Source: an uncultured Pseudodesulfovibrio sp. (GTDB lineage: Bacteria > Desulfobacterota > Desulfovibrionia > Desulfovibrionales > Desulfovibrionaceae). Taken from it: a stretch of DNA of 64,000 nt. Each line of letters opens with the position of its first letter. Position 1 is the first letter of the stretch. Made by a program: the position numbers and the translations under genes. The stretch spans positions 2,173,501-2,237,500 of the forward strand of contig NZ_OY761823.1 in the NCBI RefSeq assembly GCF_963664965.1. The letters run 5' to 3'. Of the stretch, positions 17,454 through 25,057 are shown one piece after another. The notes under the pieces are model-generated. The model was given only the letters and a program-made list of their open reading frames with translations, was not told the DNA's origin and searched no databases.

Positions 17454-17918
17454 ATGACAAATGATGACATTTGGAAACTGCGACAATCTCTCTGGGATTA
17501 TTTTTCACTGCATGCCGATCAGAGATTAAAGTCATTTAATTTTTTTCTTATTCTATCAGCCATTGTTGTCGGTGCATTTGTGAATTCTATCAAGGATGGT
17601 AACGTCCATAAAGCTTCAGCAATTCTGCCATTAATTTTGTCTGTGTCATCATATATTTTTTGGAAATTGGATGAACGGACTAAGCTGATGATTAAGTATT
17701 CAGAGAAGGGGATTAAATTTATAGAAGATGTTTTTTTTAAGGGCGAGTGCGGTCAAGAGGGGCCTACTTGTATTTTTAATTATGACGATAGTTTGAAAAA
17801 TGAACGCTTGGCAGGTGGCGTGTACAGTTATTCAAATTGTTTCAATGTGTTATTCGTTCTTTTTATGCTGATTGGCCTTGTGGCCTTCGTAGGTGTTCTC
17901 TACATAGGTAATTTGTAG
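17454..17918 (+). CDS. Small membrane protein, unknown family
   Basis: 154 aa with likely membrane helices at about 27-45, 54-70 and 129-150 and a soluble loop of about 60 residues between the second and third. The N-terminal pattern WDYFSLHADQRLKSFNFFL is shared in my memory with small RipA-like or SLATT-like membrane proteins, but this is not secure. It lies between the arm sites and the integrase gene, is AT-rich, and ends 25 bp before the integrase start, so the two may be cotranscribed. SLATT-type proteins are often pore-forming effectors; that role is only a possibility here. Confidence 0.7.
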   Translation: MTNDDIWKLRQSLWDYFSLHADQRLKSFNFFLILSAIVVGAFVNSIKDGNVHKASAILPLILSVSSYIFWKLDERTKLMIKYSEKGIKFIEDVFFKGECGQEGPTCIFNYDDSLKNERLAGGVYSYSNCFNVLFVLFMLIGLVAFVGVLYIGNL

Positions 17919-17943
17919 AGTTCGTTTATTTTTTGGAGGCAAG

Positions 17944-19101
17944 ATGTCAAAAAAAACCGGACAAAGGTTGCTTGTTAATCGGAAGCGGTGGCCAGGAGTT
18001 TACTACTATGAAAGTCAAGCCAAGCGGTATCGCGGTAAGCCCGACGTTTGCTACCACATTGCTTACCGTCTGGACGGAAAACTCAAATGGGAGAAGGTTG
18101 GGTGGAAGTCCGAGAAATATACCCCTCAGATTGCCGCAGACCTTCGTTCTGACCGTCTGAAGAAGGCTCGTCATGGGGAGGAGGTCAAAACCCATAAAGA
18201 GCTTCGTGAGGAGAATCGTAAAGCCAACATTCTGTTGAACGAGGTTGCAACCGAATATTTCAAGATTCGTGGTGAAGCCTCAAAGGGAGCGAAGATAGAC
18301 AAGGGGCGGTATGATAATCATGTTGCCCCTGTGCTTGGTACTCGGTCTGTTAAGAAGCTCAGCCCTTTGGATATGGAGCGGATCAAAAAGAAGATGAAAG
18401 GTATGTCTGCTGCTTCCATTTGGGGTGGGCTGGAGATAACCCGTAGGATAATCAATTTTGGCGTTAAGAATGGCCTCTGTGAGCCTCTGGGGTTCACGAT
18501 CCAGATGCCCAAGCGGGATAATGAAGTAGTTGAATATCTCACTCCTGCCCAACTCAAACGTTTTTTGAAGGTACTCAAGGAATGGCCTGCTCAGGACGTA
18601 TGCCGGATGCTGGAACTTGCCATGTTCACAGGTATGCGCCGGGGTGAAATATTTAAGCTTGAGAATCGAGATGTAGATTTTCAGCAAGGCCTCATTACTT
18701 TGCGATCGCCCAAAGGAGGCAATACCGTATCAATTCCCATGAATGGGAAAGCCAAAGAGGTTCTTGCGACTCAAATTCAATGGCTTAATAAGTATTCTCC
18801 AGAGTCTCCTTACATTTTCCCCGGAAAGGGTGGGGTGCTTAGAACTGGCTGTACGGCAGTGAAGAGGATTAAGGCAAAGGCGAAGCTTCCCAAGGAGTTC
18901 AGAATCTTTCATGGTCTTCGTCACCACTTCGCCGTGACACTGGCTAACTCTGGTGAATTCTCCCTTGATATGATCGGGGAGCTTCTGACTCATAAGGATT
19001 CTTCAATGACCAAAAGGTATGGTCAATTCTTACCAGACACAAAGAAACAGGCCAGTGATCGGGCTGCTGAGCTATTATTAAATGGAGCAATAGGAGAGTA
19101 A
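17944..19101 (+). CDS. int: Tyrosine recombinase, island integrase
   Basis: 385-aa site-specific recombinase expected to insert and excise the island at tRNA-Pro. An N-terminal arm-binding region precedes a core SAM-like domain (about 95-180) and the catalytic domain (about 195-375). Catalytic residues visible are R232 in TGMRRGE, K257, H323 and R326 in FHGLRHH, H350 in LTHKDSS and nucleophile Y359 in KRYGQF. Start ATG 17944 has a TTGGAGG site. It lies close to attL, as is usual for tRNA-targeting islands. All catalytic residues are present, so it looks active. Confidence 0.95.
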   Translation: MSKKTGQRLLVNRKRWPGVYYYESQAKRYRGKPDVCYHIAYRLDGKLKWEKVGWKSEKYTPQIAADLRSDRLKKARHGEEVKTHKELREENRKANILLNEVATEYFKIRGEASKGAKIDKGRYDNHVAPVLGTRSVKKLSPLDMERIKKKMKGMSAASIWGGLEITRRIINFGVKNGLCEPLGFTIQMPKRDNEVVEYLTPAQLKRFLKVLKEWPAQDVCRMLELAMFTGMRRGEIFKLENRDVDFQQGLITLRSPKGGNTVSIPMNGKAKEVLATQIQWLNKYSPESPYIFPGKGGVLRTGCTAVKRIKAKAKLPKEFRIFHGLRHHFAVTLANSGEFSLDMIGELLTHKDSSMTKRYGQFLPDTKKQASDRAAELLLNGAIGE

Positions 19102-19845
19102 ATGAGAGAAATTGAAGACCATAGAGCGATTGGAGTGCCACAAAGCTGGCTGCAAGAGAACCATCCATTAACAAATATGGTGATGAGTAAATTGTTAACT
19201 AGTTATATGGTTTATCCTAGAAAAGTAGAGGATAAGAAGAACTTTGAAGCTTATACTGCTAAACATTTTTATGGTTCTATTGAACATCTAAAAGAAACGT
19301 TTGGCTATACTGAAGAACTTGCGATGGAAATCTATTTTGTTTTGGTTAAGGAGCGTTTTAAGAGTTACAAAGAATATAAGGATATTTTGACTAATACTCG
19401 ATACCCGAGCCAAGGAAAAATTGGGTCCATAGAGGCGCTGTCTGATAAGGGCAAATTTGCAGGGGAAGTCTTTAAGGAAATAGTTACTCAAAAGTGTGGG
19501 GTTAGAGATGCAATTGATGAATTGGTTGCTGACGGCGCATATCCCGAATGTGATGTAACTCAAATGGCTAAGGAGAAAGTTGATGGGATAGAAAAAAATA
19601 CATGGGTTCGCTATAAATCTGTAGCGCATTTGTGGGCTACTGTGATTGATTACGGAATTCCTTTGACACAGGATGAGTATTTCGATTTCGAGCAGGCGCA
19701 GTCTTTTGGTATGAATAGCGCGAACGGGCTAGTGGGCTTTGTTGGCAGAGCTATGGGGTATATTTATTCAGCCGAACAGGTTGTGTACAATCAGTCGAAG
19801 GAAAGCTTGGTTGATTCGAAGACATGGAGAATAGCTTTTGTTTGA
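19102..19845 (+). CDS. Hypothetical protein after the integrase
   Basis: 247 aa, no family recognised. The start codon follows the integrase stop directly, so translation is coupled. The protein is soluble, mostly helical in character, without signal peptide or membrane helices. A conserved-looking stretch NTWVRYKSVAHLWATVIDYG (residues 174-193) resembles a motif in uncharacterised proteins of genomic islands, without a known function. Codon use is AT-rich like the rest of the cargo. It is followed by a terminator-like hairpin at 19935-19974. Confidence 0.65.
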   Translation: MREIEDHRAIGVPQSWLQENHPLTNMVMSKLLTSYMVYPRKVEDKKNFEAYTAKHFYGSIEHLKETFGYTEELAMEIYFVLVKERFKSYKEYKDILTNTRYPSQGKIGSIEALSDKGKFAGEVFKEIVTQKCGVRDAIDELVADGAYPECDVTQMAKEKVDGIEKNTWVRYKSVAHLWATVIDYGIPLTQDEYFDFEQAQSFGMNSANGLVGFVGRAMGYIYSAEQVVYNQSKESLVDSKTWRIAFV

Positions 19846-19934
19846 GGTCTTTAAAGGTAGGAGCCGGGAGAAGATCCATAATAAAAGTGGTATAACTCTT
19901 GATAAGAATAGTCTGAGGGACGCTAGCCCTTTTA

Positions 19935-19974
19935 CCTCTGTGTTGAAAAATTAATTCAACACGGAGGTTTTTTT
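19935..19974 (+). terminator. Terminator hairpin that contains the ribosome site of the next gene
   Basis: 13-bp stem CCTCTGTGTTGAA (19935-19947) with TTCAACACGGAGG (19955-19967), one G-U pair, then seven T (19968-19974) and the ATG of the HTH gene at 19975. As RNA this is a standard intrinsic terminator for the integrase transcript, but its 3' arm ends in the GGAGG Shine-Dalgarno sequence of the next gene. Any read-through message would therefore carry a masked start site. Confidence 0.75.
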
Positions 19975-20208
19975 ATGTCTTATATTATGAACACATCTCA
20001 GGCTGCTGAGTACCTGGGATTGAAGAAAGGAACTCTCGAAGTCTGGCGTTGCCATGGTCGGGGCCCCCGGTATGCAAAGCTCGGGGCCAGGGTGGTCTAT
20101 TCCAAGAGTGATCTCGACCTTTTTGTACGCTCTTGTAAAGTCCAAACCGTTGACATGTATGGTGAGGAGCCTCTTCATCTTTGTGAGGAAGGAAATGATG
20201 GTAACTAA
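19975..20208 (+). CDS. HTH_17/AlpA-type DNA-binding protein, excisionase candidate
   Basis: 77-aa protein with a winged-helix fold of the excisionase/AlpA type: NTSQAAEYLGLKKGTLEVWR (residues 6-25) followed by a short wing and YSKSDLDLFV. Small proteins of this family direct excision or activate integrase genes in tRNA-borne islands. Start at 19975 is set by GGAGG seven bases upstream, which is buried in a terminator-like hairpin, so expression is probably tightly limited. It overlaps the following NYN gene by 14 bp. Confidence 0.82.
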   Translation: MSYIMNTSQAAEYLGLKKGTLEVWRCHGRGPRYAKLGARVVYSKSDLDLFVRSCKVQTVDMYGEEPLHLCEEGNDGN

Positions 20209-20680
20209 TTCTTCCTCTATCGTTGATGAAGCAGTCAGGGAATGCCTGCTTATGCAGAGAGTCCGGGTCGGAGTCTTTATTGATTCTGAGAACATCACAT
20301 ATCAATATCTTCAACTCGTAATGGAGCTGGCAAATTCTTTGGGAGATGTGGTTGTGGCTGAAGGCTACTGTGGCGAAGAGCTCAAAAAGAGTAAAAACTT
20401 GTCTGAACACTCCGAGAAAAATGAAGTTAAAATCATTGGGGTCGAAAAGAAGAAGAATTTGAAAGCTGAAGTCGATATGAGGATGAATAATCGCATAGGC
20501 TACTTTCAAGGTAGTGGTAAAGTTGATATCTTCATCATTGTTTCTAGTGACAGCGATTTTACTGATGCTATTCGGTCGTTGCGTTCTGAGGGAATGATCG
20601 TTGTTGGAGTTGGAAAGTCCTTTACGAATTCTGATCACAAGAAAGTGTGTAGCGTCTTTTATGATTTAGGGCCGAAATGA
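20195..20680 (+). CDS. NYN-domain (PIN-like) protein
   Basis: 161 aa. It has the NYN pattern: RVGVFIDSENITYQY near residue 25 with the first acidic residue, an AEVDMRMNNRI segment near 92, and IFIIVSSDSDFTDAIRSL near 110 where SSDSDF carries the metal-binding aspartates. NYN domains are PIN-like ribonucleases of the LabA/MARF1 group. Two adjacent ATG codons at 20195 and 20198 are preceded by GAGGAAGG; I took the first. The gene overlaps the HTH gene by 14 bp and ends before a strong terminator. Function in the island could be RNA cleavage in regulation or defence; that is not shown. Confidence 0.8.
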   Translation: MMVTNSSSIVDEAVRECLLMQRVRVGVFIDSENITYQYLQLVMELANSLGDVVVAEGYCGEELKKSKNLSEHSEKNEVKIIGVEKKKNLKAEVDMRMNNRIGYFQGSGKVDIFIIVSSDSDFTDAIRSLRSEGMIVVGVGKSFTNSDHKKVCSVFYDLGPK

Positions 20681-20699
20681 TTTAGGGACTATAACGGAA

Positions 20700-20735
20700 A
20701 AGGCCGAGCCGATTTGTCGGCTCGGCCTTTTTTGC
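20700..20735. terminator. Bidirectional rho-independent terminator
   Basis: 13-bp stem AAGGCCGAGCCGA (20700-20712) with TCGGCTCGGCCTT (20717-20729), loop TTTG, T-run on the plus side and A-run on the left side. It sits between the convergent NYN and recombinase genes. Confidence 0.92.
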
Positions 20736-20744
20736 GGTCAAATA

Positions 20745-21548
20745 TTATTTCGGTACGTAGTGGGCTACAATTTCTTCACGCGAGTGGCCGAGTTCCTCTG
20801 AAACTTCCTGTTTGCTCAGGCCTGCTTGGATAAGCTGCTGTGCATAGTGATGTCTTAGCGAGTGGGCGTGTGAGGCATTTTCTTTGGTCGCTCCGAGTCT
20901 GTGAAGCAAGTTGGCTTGTTTTTTCAATCCCTGTTTTAAACTGAGGTCAGGTGGAATTAAAGATATTTTCCTGTTTGCCTCAATATGAGCTTGCACTCGT
21001 TCAAGAATATCTCGCTGGCATTCAGAGCGAATCTTGACAGTTCTAGGCCGGCCTCCTTTGCTGCCCTGGACAATTAATTCCCCGTCTCTTGTTTCATGTG
21101 AGAGCAGACTTTCTTTGGCTCGAAGGCCAAATTGTTCTCTCATTTCTGCTGCCAAGCCTAACCATTCCTCTTTGCCATATAATTGCTTTGTTATGGCGTG
21201 AGAGTGGGCCATGTCTGCTTGGACAGGCCTTAGCCTGTTTCCAGATCGAGTGATGCCGAGTTCTTTATTTGTTCGAGGAACGATGTTCTGCTTTCCGAGG
21301 GCAGCAGCAAGCGTCCTCGCTGCTGTTGCATAGCTGGCAAGGGAAGAGGGGCTAAGCCCTTTTTCTTTCAGTTCTTCAAAAATTCCGAAAATGTGCTTTG
21401 TTTTGAGGTTGCGAATATTCTCAAGGCCATATTTCTCTTGGATAGAATCGCAAAGCCTTTTGACCTGACCAGCGTTTTTATACTGTGTCAGTTTTGAGGC
21501 TCGTCGATTTTTCCCAAGTAGTTTTTTGGCCTGATGACGTAAATCCAT
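20745..21548 (-). CDS. Integrase-like tyrosine recombinase (second in island)
   Basis: 267 aa, resembling short prophage or island recombinases annotated as integrase-domain proteins (Phage_int_SAM_2/Integrase_1 type). The N-terminal SAM-like part covers about 1-95. Catalytic candidates are R in QFGLRAKESL, HSLRHHYAQ (HxxR), H in ELGHSREE and Y in AHYVPK close to the C-terminus. I chose ATG 21548 over a TTG at 21590. It lies convergent to the NYN gene with the structured stretch 21620-21860 upstream. It may act on a different site from the main integrase, invert a segment, or be left from another element. Confidence 0.85.
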   Translation of the reverse strand: MDLRHQAKKLLGKNRRASKLTQYKNAGQVKRLCDSIQEKYGLENIRNLKTKHIFGIFEELKEKGLSPSSLASYATAARTLAAALGKQNIVPRTNKELGITRSGNRLRPVQADMAHSHAITKQLYGKEEWLGLAAEMREQFGLRAKESLLSHETRDGELIVQGSKGGRPRTVKIRSECQRDILERVQAHIEANRKISLIPPDLSLKQGLKKQANLLHRLGATKENASHAHSLRHHYAQQLIQAGLSKQEVSEELGHSREEIVAHYVPK

Positions 21549-21620
21549 TTTAGTTCGTGACGTTAAGTGTAAAAAACCATGCCCCGGCAAAAAAAGCGGC
21601 GTACCGCAGTAGTGCTTTGA

Positions 21621-21857
21621 GGCGGCCCCAGCTTCTAGCTTGACCCTTGGGTCAAGTCTCCGAGTGGAGAGCTAGGGTGGTCATGCAACCTAGGCGTACC
21701 TAGGAGGAGGTGAGAAGCCGCCGTAGTTCGGCTGTAGTATTCTCATCAGTGTGAGATGTGTACGGTGGTGTCGCGGTCCGCAGTCCGTCTCTTTCTCGGT
21801 GCGATAAAGAGACGGACCCCTAAGTCTCAGTAGCTCATCTCACCTAGGTGAGCCGCC
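21621..21857. ncRNA. Highly structured non-coding element (candidate RNA or single-stranded DNA structure)
   Basis: About 240 bp, GC-richer than surrounding island DNA, with nested inverted repeats. Visible stems are GGCGGC/GCCGCC closing the whole (21621-21626 and 21852-21857), CTAGCT/AGCTAG (21635-21640, 21670-21675), CTTGACCC/GGGTCAAG (21639-21656), TCTCC/GGAGA (21657-21670), CCTAGG/CCTAGG (21689-21704), and GTCCGTCTCTTT with AAAGAGACGGAC near 21783-21817 (12 bp, perfect, 11-nt loop). A further palindrome is CTCACCTAGGTGAG near 21840-21852. No convincing coding frame covers it. It could be a structured RNA, a leader of the minus-strand recombinase, a recombination site or a replication/transfer origin. 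Strand is not decided. Confidence 0.45.
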
Positions 21858-21882
21858 GAGAGGCCTTGTTCGGTAGAAGTGG

Positions 21883-22071
21883 TCAGTTTCTGTCGAGTTG
21901 ATATTCAACTCCGCCAATCTGAAAGTCACATGCTTTCTTTTCATGGGCTGGCAAACACGGGTTTACGACTGAGTTGCCACAAGCCGCCGGATAGCTCCGG
22001 GAGTCTTTGACGCTTAAGGGACATGTCCTAGCATTGCCGATCGACCAAAATGTCGGCTTTAGCGCATCCAT
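21883..22071 (-). CDS. Possible 62-aa cysteine-containing small protein
   Basis: Minus-strand frame with ATG at 22071 coding 62 aa with four cysteines (in ARTCPLS, AACGNS, NPCLPAH and KACDFQ) and a C-terminal IGGVEYQLDRN. The composition looks more protein-like than most chance frames, but no ribosome binding site is evident. No family recognised. It lies between the structured element and the promoter of the plus-strand operon. Confidence 0.3.
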   Translation of the reverse strand: MDALKPTFWSIGNARTCPLSVKDSRSYPAACGNSVVNPCLPAHEKKACDFQIGGVEYQLDRN

Positions 22072-22278
22072 AATCTGAAACGGCTTAATGAGTGTTCAAT
22101 GAGCCGAGTTGTATGTAAGGCGACATTACTTTTATCAAACGATCAGAGCAAATTATCGTATAGTGTTGAGTGGAATTTAACGGGCTTATGTTCGATGGTA
22201 TGGTGCGAATACTCAGCCATTTAAGACCATATAAGCCCTCCTTGATTATGTTTGTTTTATAAGGTTTTTTATAACGCG
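22072..22278. other. Non-coding AT-rich stretch
   Basis: I see no supported gene or strong structure here. It leads into the strong plus-strand promoter that starts at 22279. Confidence 0.35.
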
Positions 22279-22307
22279 TTGACACTGTACGTCTGCACAG
22301 TTATTCA
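22279..22307 (+). promoter_or_regulatory. Sigma-70-type promoter with LexA-like box between -35 and -10
   Basis: -35 TTGACA at 22279-22284, 17-bp spacer, -10 TATTCA at 22302-22307; transcription would begin near 22314. The spacer consists of CTGT-N8-ACAG (22285-22300), the consensus of the enterobacterial LexA SOS box. A repressor bound there would block the promoter. Whether the host LexA uses this consensus is not known from the window. Confidence 0.65.
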
Positions 22308-22318
22308 GAGAAAACTTT

Positions 22319-22395
22319 TTTGCCAAACCCTTCGCGAGTTGGGGACGGAAAGCCACGGGTCTCATAGAGATAGCCGAGCTGCATCCCGCCACAGG
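22319..22395 (+). promoter_or_regulatory. c-di-GMP-I (GEMM)-like riboswitch in the operon leader
   Basis: The leader begins within a few bases of the predicted start of transcription. It has, in the order of the GEMM-I aptamer, GCCAAACC, a hairpin with a GCGA tetraloop, GGGACGGAAAGCCA, CGGGTCT, a short hairpin, and AGCCGAGCTGC. The consensus has GACGCAAAGCC, so one base differs. GCCAAACC (22322-22329) is also perfectly complementary to GGTTTGGC (22422-22429) further down the leader, which would give an alternative fold as an expression platform. Ligand assignment is by pattern only. Confidence 0.5.
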
Positions 22396-22487
22396 TATAA
22401 ATCCCTCTCAGTCGTTTGTTTGGTTTGGCAGCAATTTGTTTGCTGTGTGTTTCGTTGCGAATATAAACATTTGTGGGAGTTGGTTAA

Positions 22488-23444
22488 GTGTCTATTATTA
22501 CTCGTAGTGTCGCTGCTAATCGTGTTGTTGCCTCTTTGCTCATAGTGTGTTTTTTGCTTGCTGGATGCCAAGCCTCTAAACAAAACACTGGCACTGCTGC
22601 TGGTGCTATGTTGGGCGGCGTTGCTGGTATGTTCTTTGGGAAAGGGGCTGGTAAAGTGCTAGCCATAGGAATTGGCGCATTGGCTGGCGGTTTCATTGGG
22701 AACCAGATTGGTAGCTATCTTGACGAGCAAGATCGTCTGGCCCTTCAGCAAGAGTCTGCTAAGGCTCTTGCTAAATCTGATGATGGTGAGACTGTGAAGT
22801 GGGAAAATCCCGACACTGAAGCGAAGGCAGAGATTACTGTCGTCAAGACGGAAACTATTCAGCGTGAGATTCCGATTGTCCGTCAGAAAGAAGTGCAAAA
22901 GCCTGGAAAGCTGGTTTTGATCGGGGAGCCTTATGAAATCTTAACTGATTCCAACGTCCGGTTTGGCCCCTCTACTGAATATGGCGTTGCTGAGGTTCTG
23001 CCTAAAGGCAGTGTGCTTTTGGCTGTGGGCCAAGTTGAGGGGAAGAATTGGATTTTGGTTAACCAGAATCGTCAGGCCATTGGTTACATTCACGCCTCCC
23101 TGATAGGCAAGAAGGGCACTCTTGCTGCACAAGAGGCTGCTAAGGAAGAGGTAACGGCAAAACAAGAGGTTGCTCAGATCGAGGCTACCATGGCCCCCGC
23201 TCTCGATCTCGACAGCCTCCCGGATGATATGCAGATGGCTCAAGCTGTCCGCCCTGCCGTTGATTTGGATGAAATGGTTGCCTCCTATCCTGATGACGAA
23301 ACTACTGATGATCTTGTTGCAGAAAAGGTTGAAGTTGAAGCTCCTGCTCGTACTGTGAAGATGAAAGTAACTACTCCGAAAGGCGAGGAAGAAACTACTG
23401 TTGTTGTCAGTAAAGGGACCGATGGAGCTTGGGAGATTCTGTAA
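22488..23444 (+). CDS. Lipoprotein with glycine-zipper and SH3-like domains
   Basis: 318 aa, starting GTG at 22488 with GTGGGAG upstream. The signal ends in lipobox LLAGC, cysteine 27. Residues 35-75 are a glycine-zipper segment (MLGGVAGMFFGKGAG, GALAGGFIG) like that of 17-kDa surface antigen and OmpA-linked lipoproteins, which inserts in or across membrane. Residues about 145-200 look like a bacterial SH3 domain (NVRFGPSTEYGVAEVLPKGS), usually binding cell wall. The C-terminal third is acidic and low complexity. First gene of a three-gene envelope operon behind the riboswitch-like leader. Likely outer-membrane or periplasmic; role unknown. Confidence 0.85.
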   Translation: MSIITRSVAANRVVASLLIVCFLLAGCQASKQNTGTAAGAMLGGVAGMFFGKGAGKVLAIGIGALAGGFIGNQIGSYLDEQDRLALQQESAKALAKSDDGETVKWENPDTEAKAEITVVKTETIQREIPIVRQKEVQKPGKLVLIGEPYEILTDSNVRFGPSTEYGVAEVLPKGSVLLAVGQVEGKNWILVNQNRQAIGYIHASLIGKKGTLAAQEAAKEEVTAKQEVAQIEATMAPALDLDSLPDDMQMAQAVRPAVDLDEMVASYPDDETTDDLVAEKVEVEAPARTVKMKVTTPKGEEETTVVVSKGTDGAWEIL

Positions 23445-23446
23445 TT

Positions 23447-25057
23447 ATGTATTTTCAATTTAAATCCATTGCAATTGTTGGCTGTTTGATCCTTTTGTCT
23501 AGCATTGTTGCTAACGCCTCCGCATCGCACCGTCTTGCATATTCTAAGAAAATGGGAGCGGAAGTTTTTGCTGACCAAGTTGATGGAGCTTGGTGTCAGG
23601 ATGCAGTAAAAATTAAAGTTTATCTTGATGATTCAAGTCCATTGTTAAAAGGGGGGCTTGAGAGCTTTCTTCAAAAAGTGGGCACTGTGCTGAAAAAGGA
23701 TTGCGGGTCTGTGCTATCTGCTTCCTTTGATGTGTATAAAAAAGATAAAAAAACTTTAGTCTCTTCATATAGCTCTTCTTCTCAAACGGCTTGGGCTATT
23801 GTGCAAAGAGAATTGAATAAAAAAGACACAGAGGACACTCCAAAACCTGTCCAGATAGCCTCGAAAAAAGTTTTTTATGGTAATGGTTTTGAAGGACTGT
23901 TTGTTAATTATTTTAGGTTTAATCTAGATCAGCTTGATCAAAATGATTATCGTTGGTGGGCTCGGAATAAGTTTGGAAAAGAGTACAGGAAGGTTCGTAG
24001 GCAGGAGTTCAAGCTTAATTCATTGATCGAGAAATCCAAAAATGATTTTGCCAATACATTGACCGAATTGGATGAGGATATAGTCTCATTGGTCGTTCAA
24101 TCGTCCATCGGTAATTATGACTTTGATAAGCAGCAATTTAGGTTGAATTCATCGCTCAAGAAATGGAACGTGCAAAACCCTTATCTTTATGAAGATAATT
24201 TTTATAAAGATACGGTCAATAATTTTGTCGTTGAAATCGAAGGCGCGGATTTGCTGCGAGATGTTGTGATGGCACCTGCTTTAGCCGAGAAGTTTATCTC
24301 AAGGCGAACCAATAAATGGGATAGAGTCGATAGAGCCGTTTACGTAAAAATTAATTTTGAAGTAGACCGTGCCAGCTACTCTAAGAGTGGCAAAAGTATT
24401 ATAGTGAATGGGAAGTTGCATAGCGGAACGGTCTACAATACCAACAAACTTTCTACTGAGATTCTTTCTATCGAGAATAGTAAAATTGAGAGCCTGCTTG
24501 CAGAGATGAAAGTTCGGCAAGAAGCGGCCGAGAAGGCAGAGAAAGAGCGTATCGAGAGAGAGCGCATAGCGGCCGAGGCAAAGCGTAAGGAGCAGGAAAA
24601 GAAAAGATTTCTCGCACAAAAGCAATTGTATATTGCTAGGCTGAAAGAGGCTCCGTTAAGCGTCCGGCTTGCTAGCTATTTGCATGAAGAGTCATTAATG
24701 CGGTTTCAGTATTTAGACAGTTTGGCAAACGCAAGAGCTATAGCAGCGATTAATGAGAAGCCTGTTGCGGTAGGGATGCTTGTCCAAATGGATGAAGATG
24801 GCCGTGAAAAGGTAGAGACTCGATGGCCGGGAATGCTCAATATCAATGTTTCGGATGAGTCTCCAGAGCTGCAATCGGCAAAGTGGTATTTAGTAGATGG
24901 TTTTCTGAGTGTTGAAAACAACGGAAAATTAGAGTCAGCAGAACTAAATGTTACACACGTGCATGCATGCCAACAGGATATGTGTACTGACCTTGCTGAT
25001 CCTACTGTGATTGTCGATAGATATATGAAAATGAAGTTCTCAGAAGGGGAAAACTAA
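23447..25057 (+). CDS. Secreted coiled-coil protein of unknown function
   Basis: 536 aa with a signal peptide (SIAIVGCLILLSSIVANASA, likely cut near residue 26). The body is soluble, and a long charged helix at about 345-400 (RQEAAEKAEKERIERERI and onward) is a coiled coil. It may belong to the DUF4852 type of periplasmic proteins, but I am not certain. ATG 23447 lies 2 bp after the lipoprotein stop; the next gene starts directly at its stop codon. Codon use is AT-rich. With its neighbours it may form an envelope complex under c-di-GMP and possibly SOS control; this is inference. Confidence 0.8.
   Translation: MYFQFKSIAIVGCLILLSSIVANASASHRLAYSKKMGAEVFADQVDGAWCQDAVKIKVYLDDSSPLLKGGLESFLQKVGTVLKKDCGSVLSASFDVYKKDKKTLVSSYSSSSQTAWAIVQRELNKKDTEDTPKPVQIASKKVFYGNGFEGLFVNYFRFNLDQLDQNDYRWWARNKFGKEYRKVRRQEFKLNSLIEKSKNDFANTLTELDEDIVSLVVQSSIGNYDFDKQQFRLNSSLKKWNVQNPYLYEDNFYKDTVNNFVVEIEGADLLRDVVMAPALAEKFISRRTNKWDRVDRAVYVKINFEVDRASYSKSGKSIIVNGKLHSGTVYNTNKLSTEILSIENSKIESLLAEMKVRQEAAEKAEKERIERERIAAEAKRKEQEKKRFLAQKQLYIARLKEAPLSVRLASYLHEESLMRFQYLDSLANARAIAAINEKPVAVGMLVQMDEDGREKVETRWPGMLNINVSDESPELQSAKWYLVDGFLSVENNGKLESAELNVTHVHACQQDMCTDLADPTVIVDRYMKMKFSEGEN

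Noticed and set aside
21700-21770. Hammerhead ribozyme on the minus strand (CTGATGAG followed later by CGAAC)
   Set aside because: The second core box should be GAAA and there is no self-complementary stem II between the boxes.
21590-21900. Retron ncRNA
   Set aside because: The hairpin-rich stretch suggested msr/msd, but no reverse transcriptase gene is present anywhere in the island.
22085-22285. 66-aa minus-strand frame
   Set aside because: It overlaps the strong plus-strand promoter, lacks a ribosome site and has unremarkable composition.
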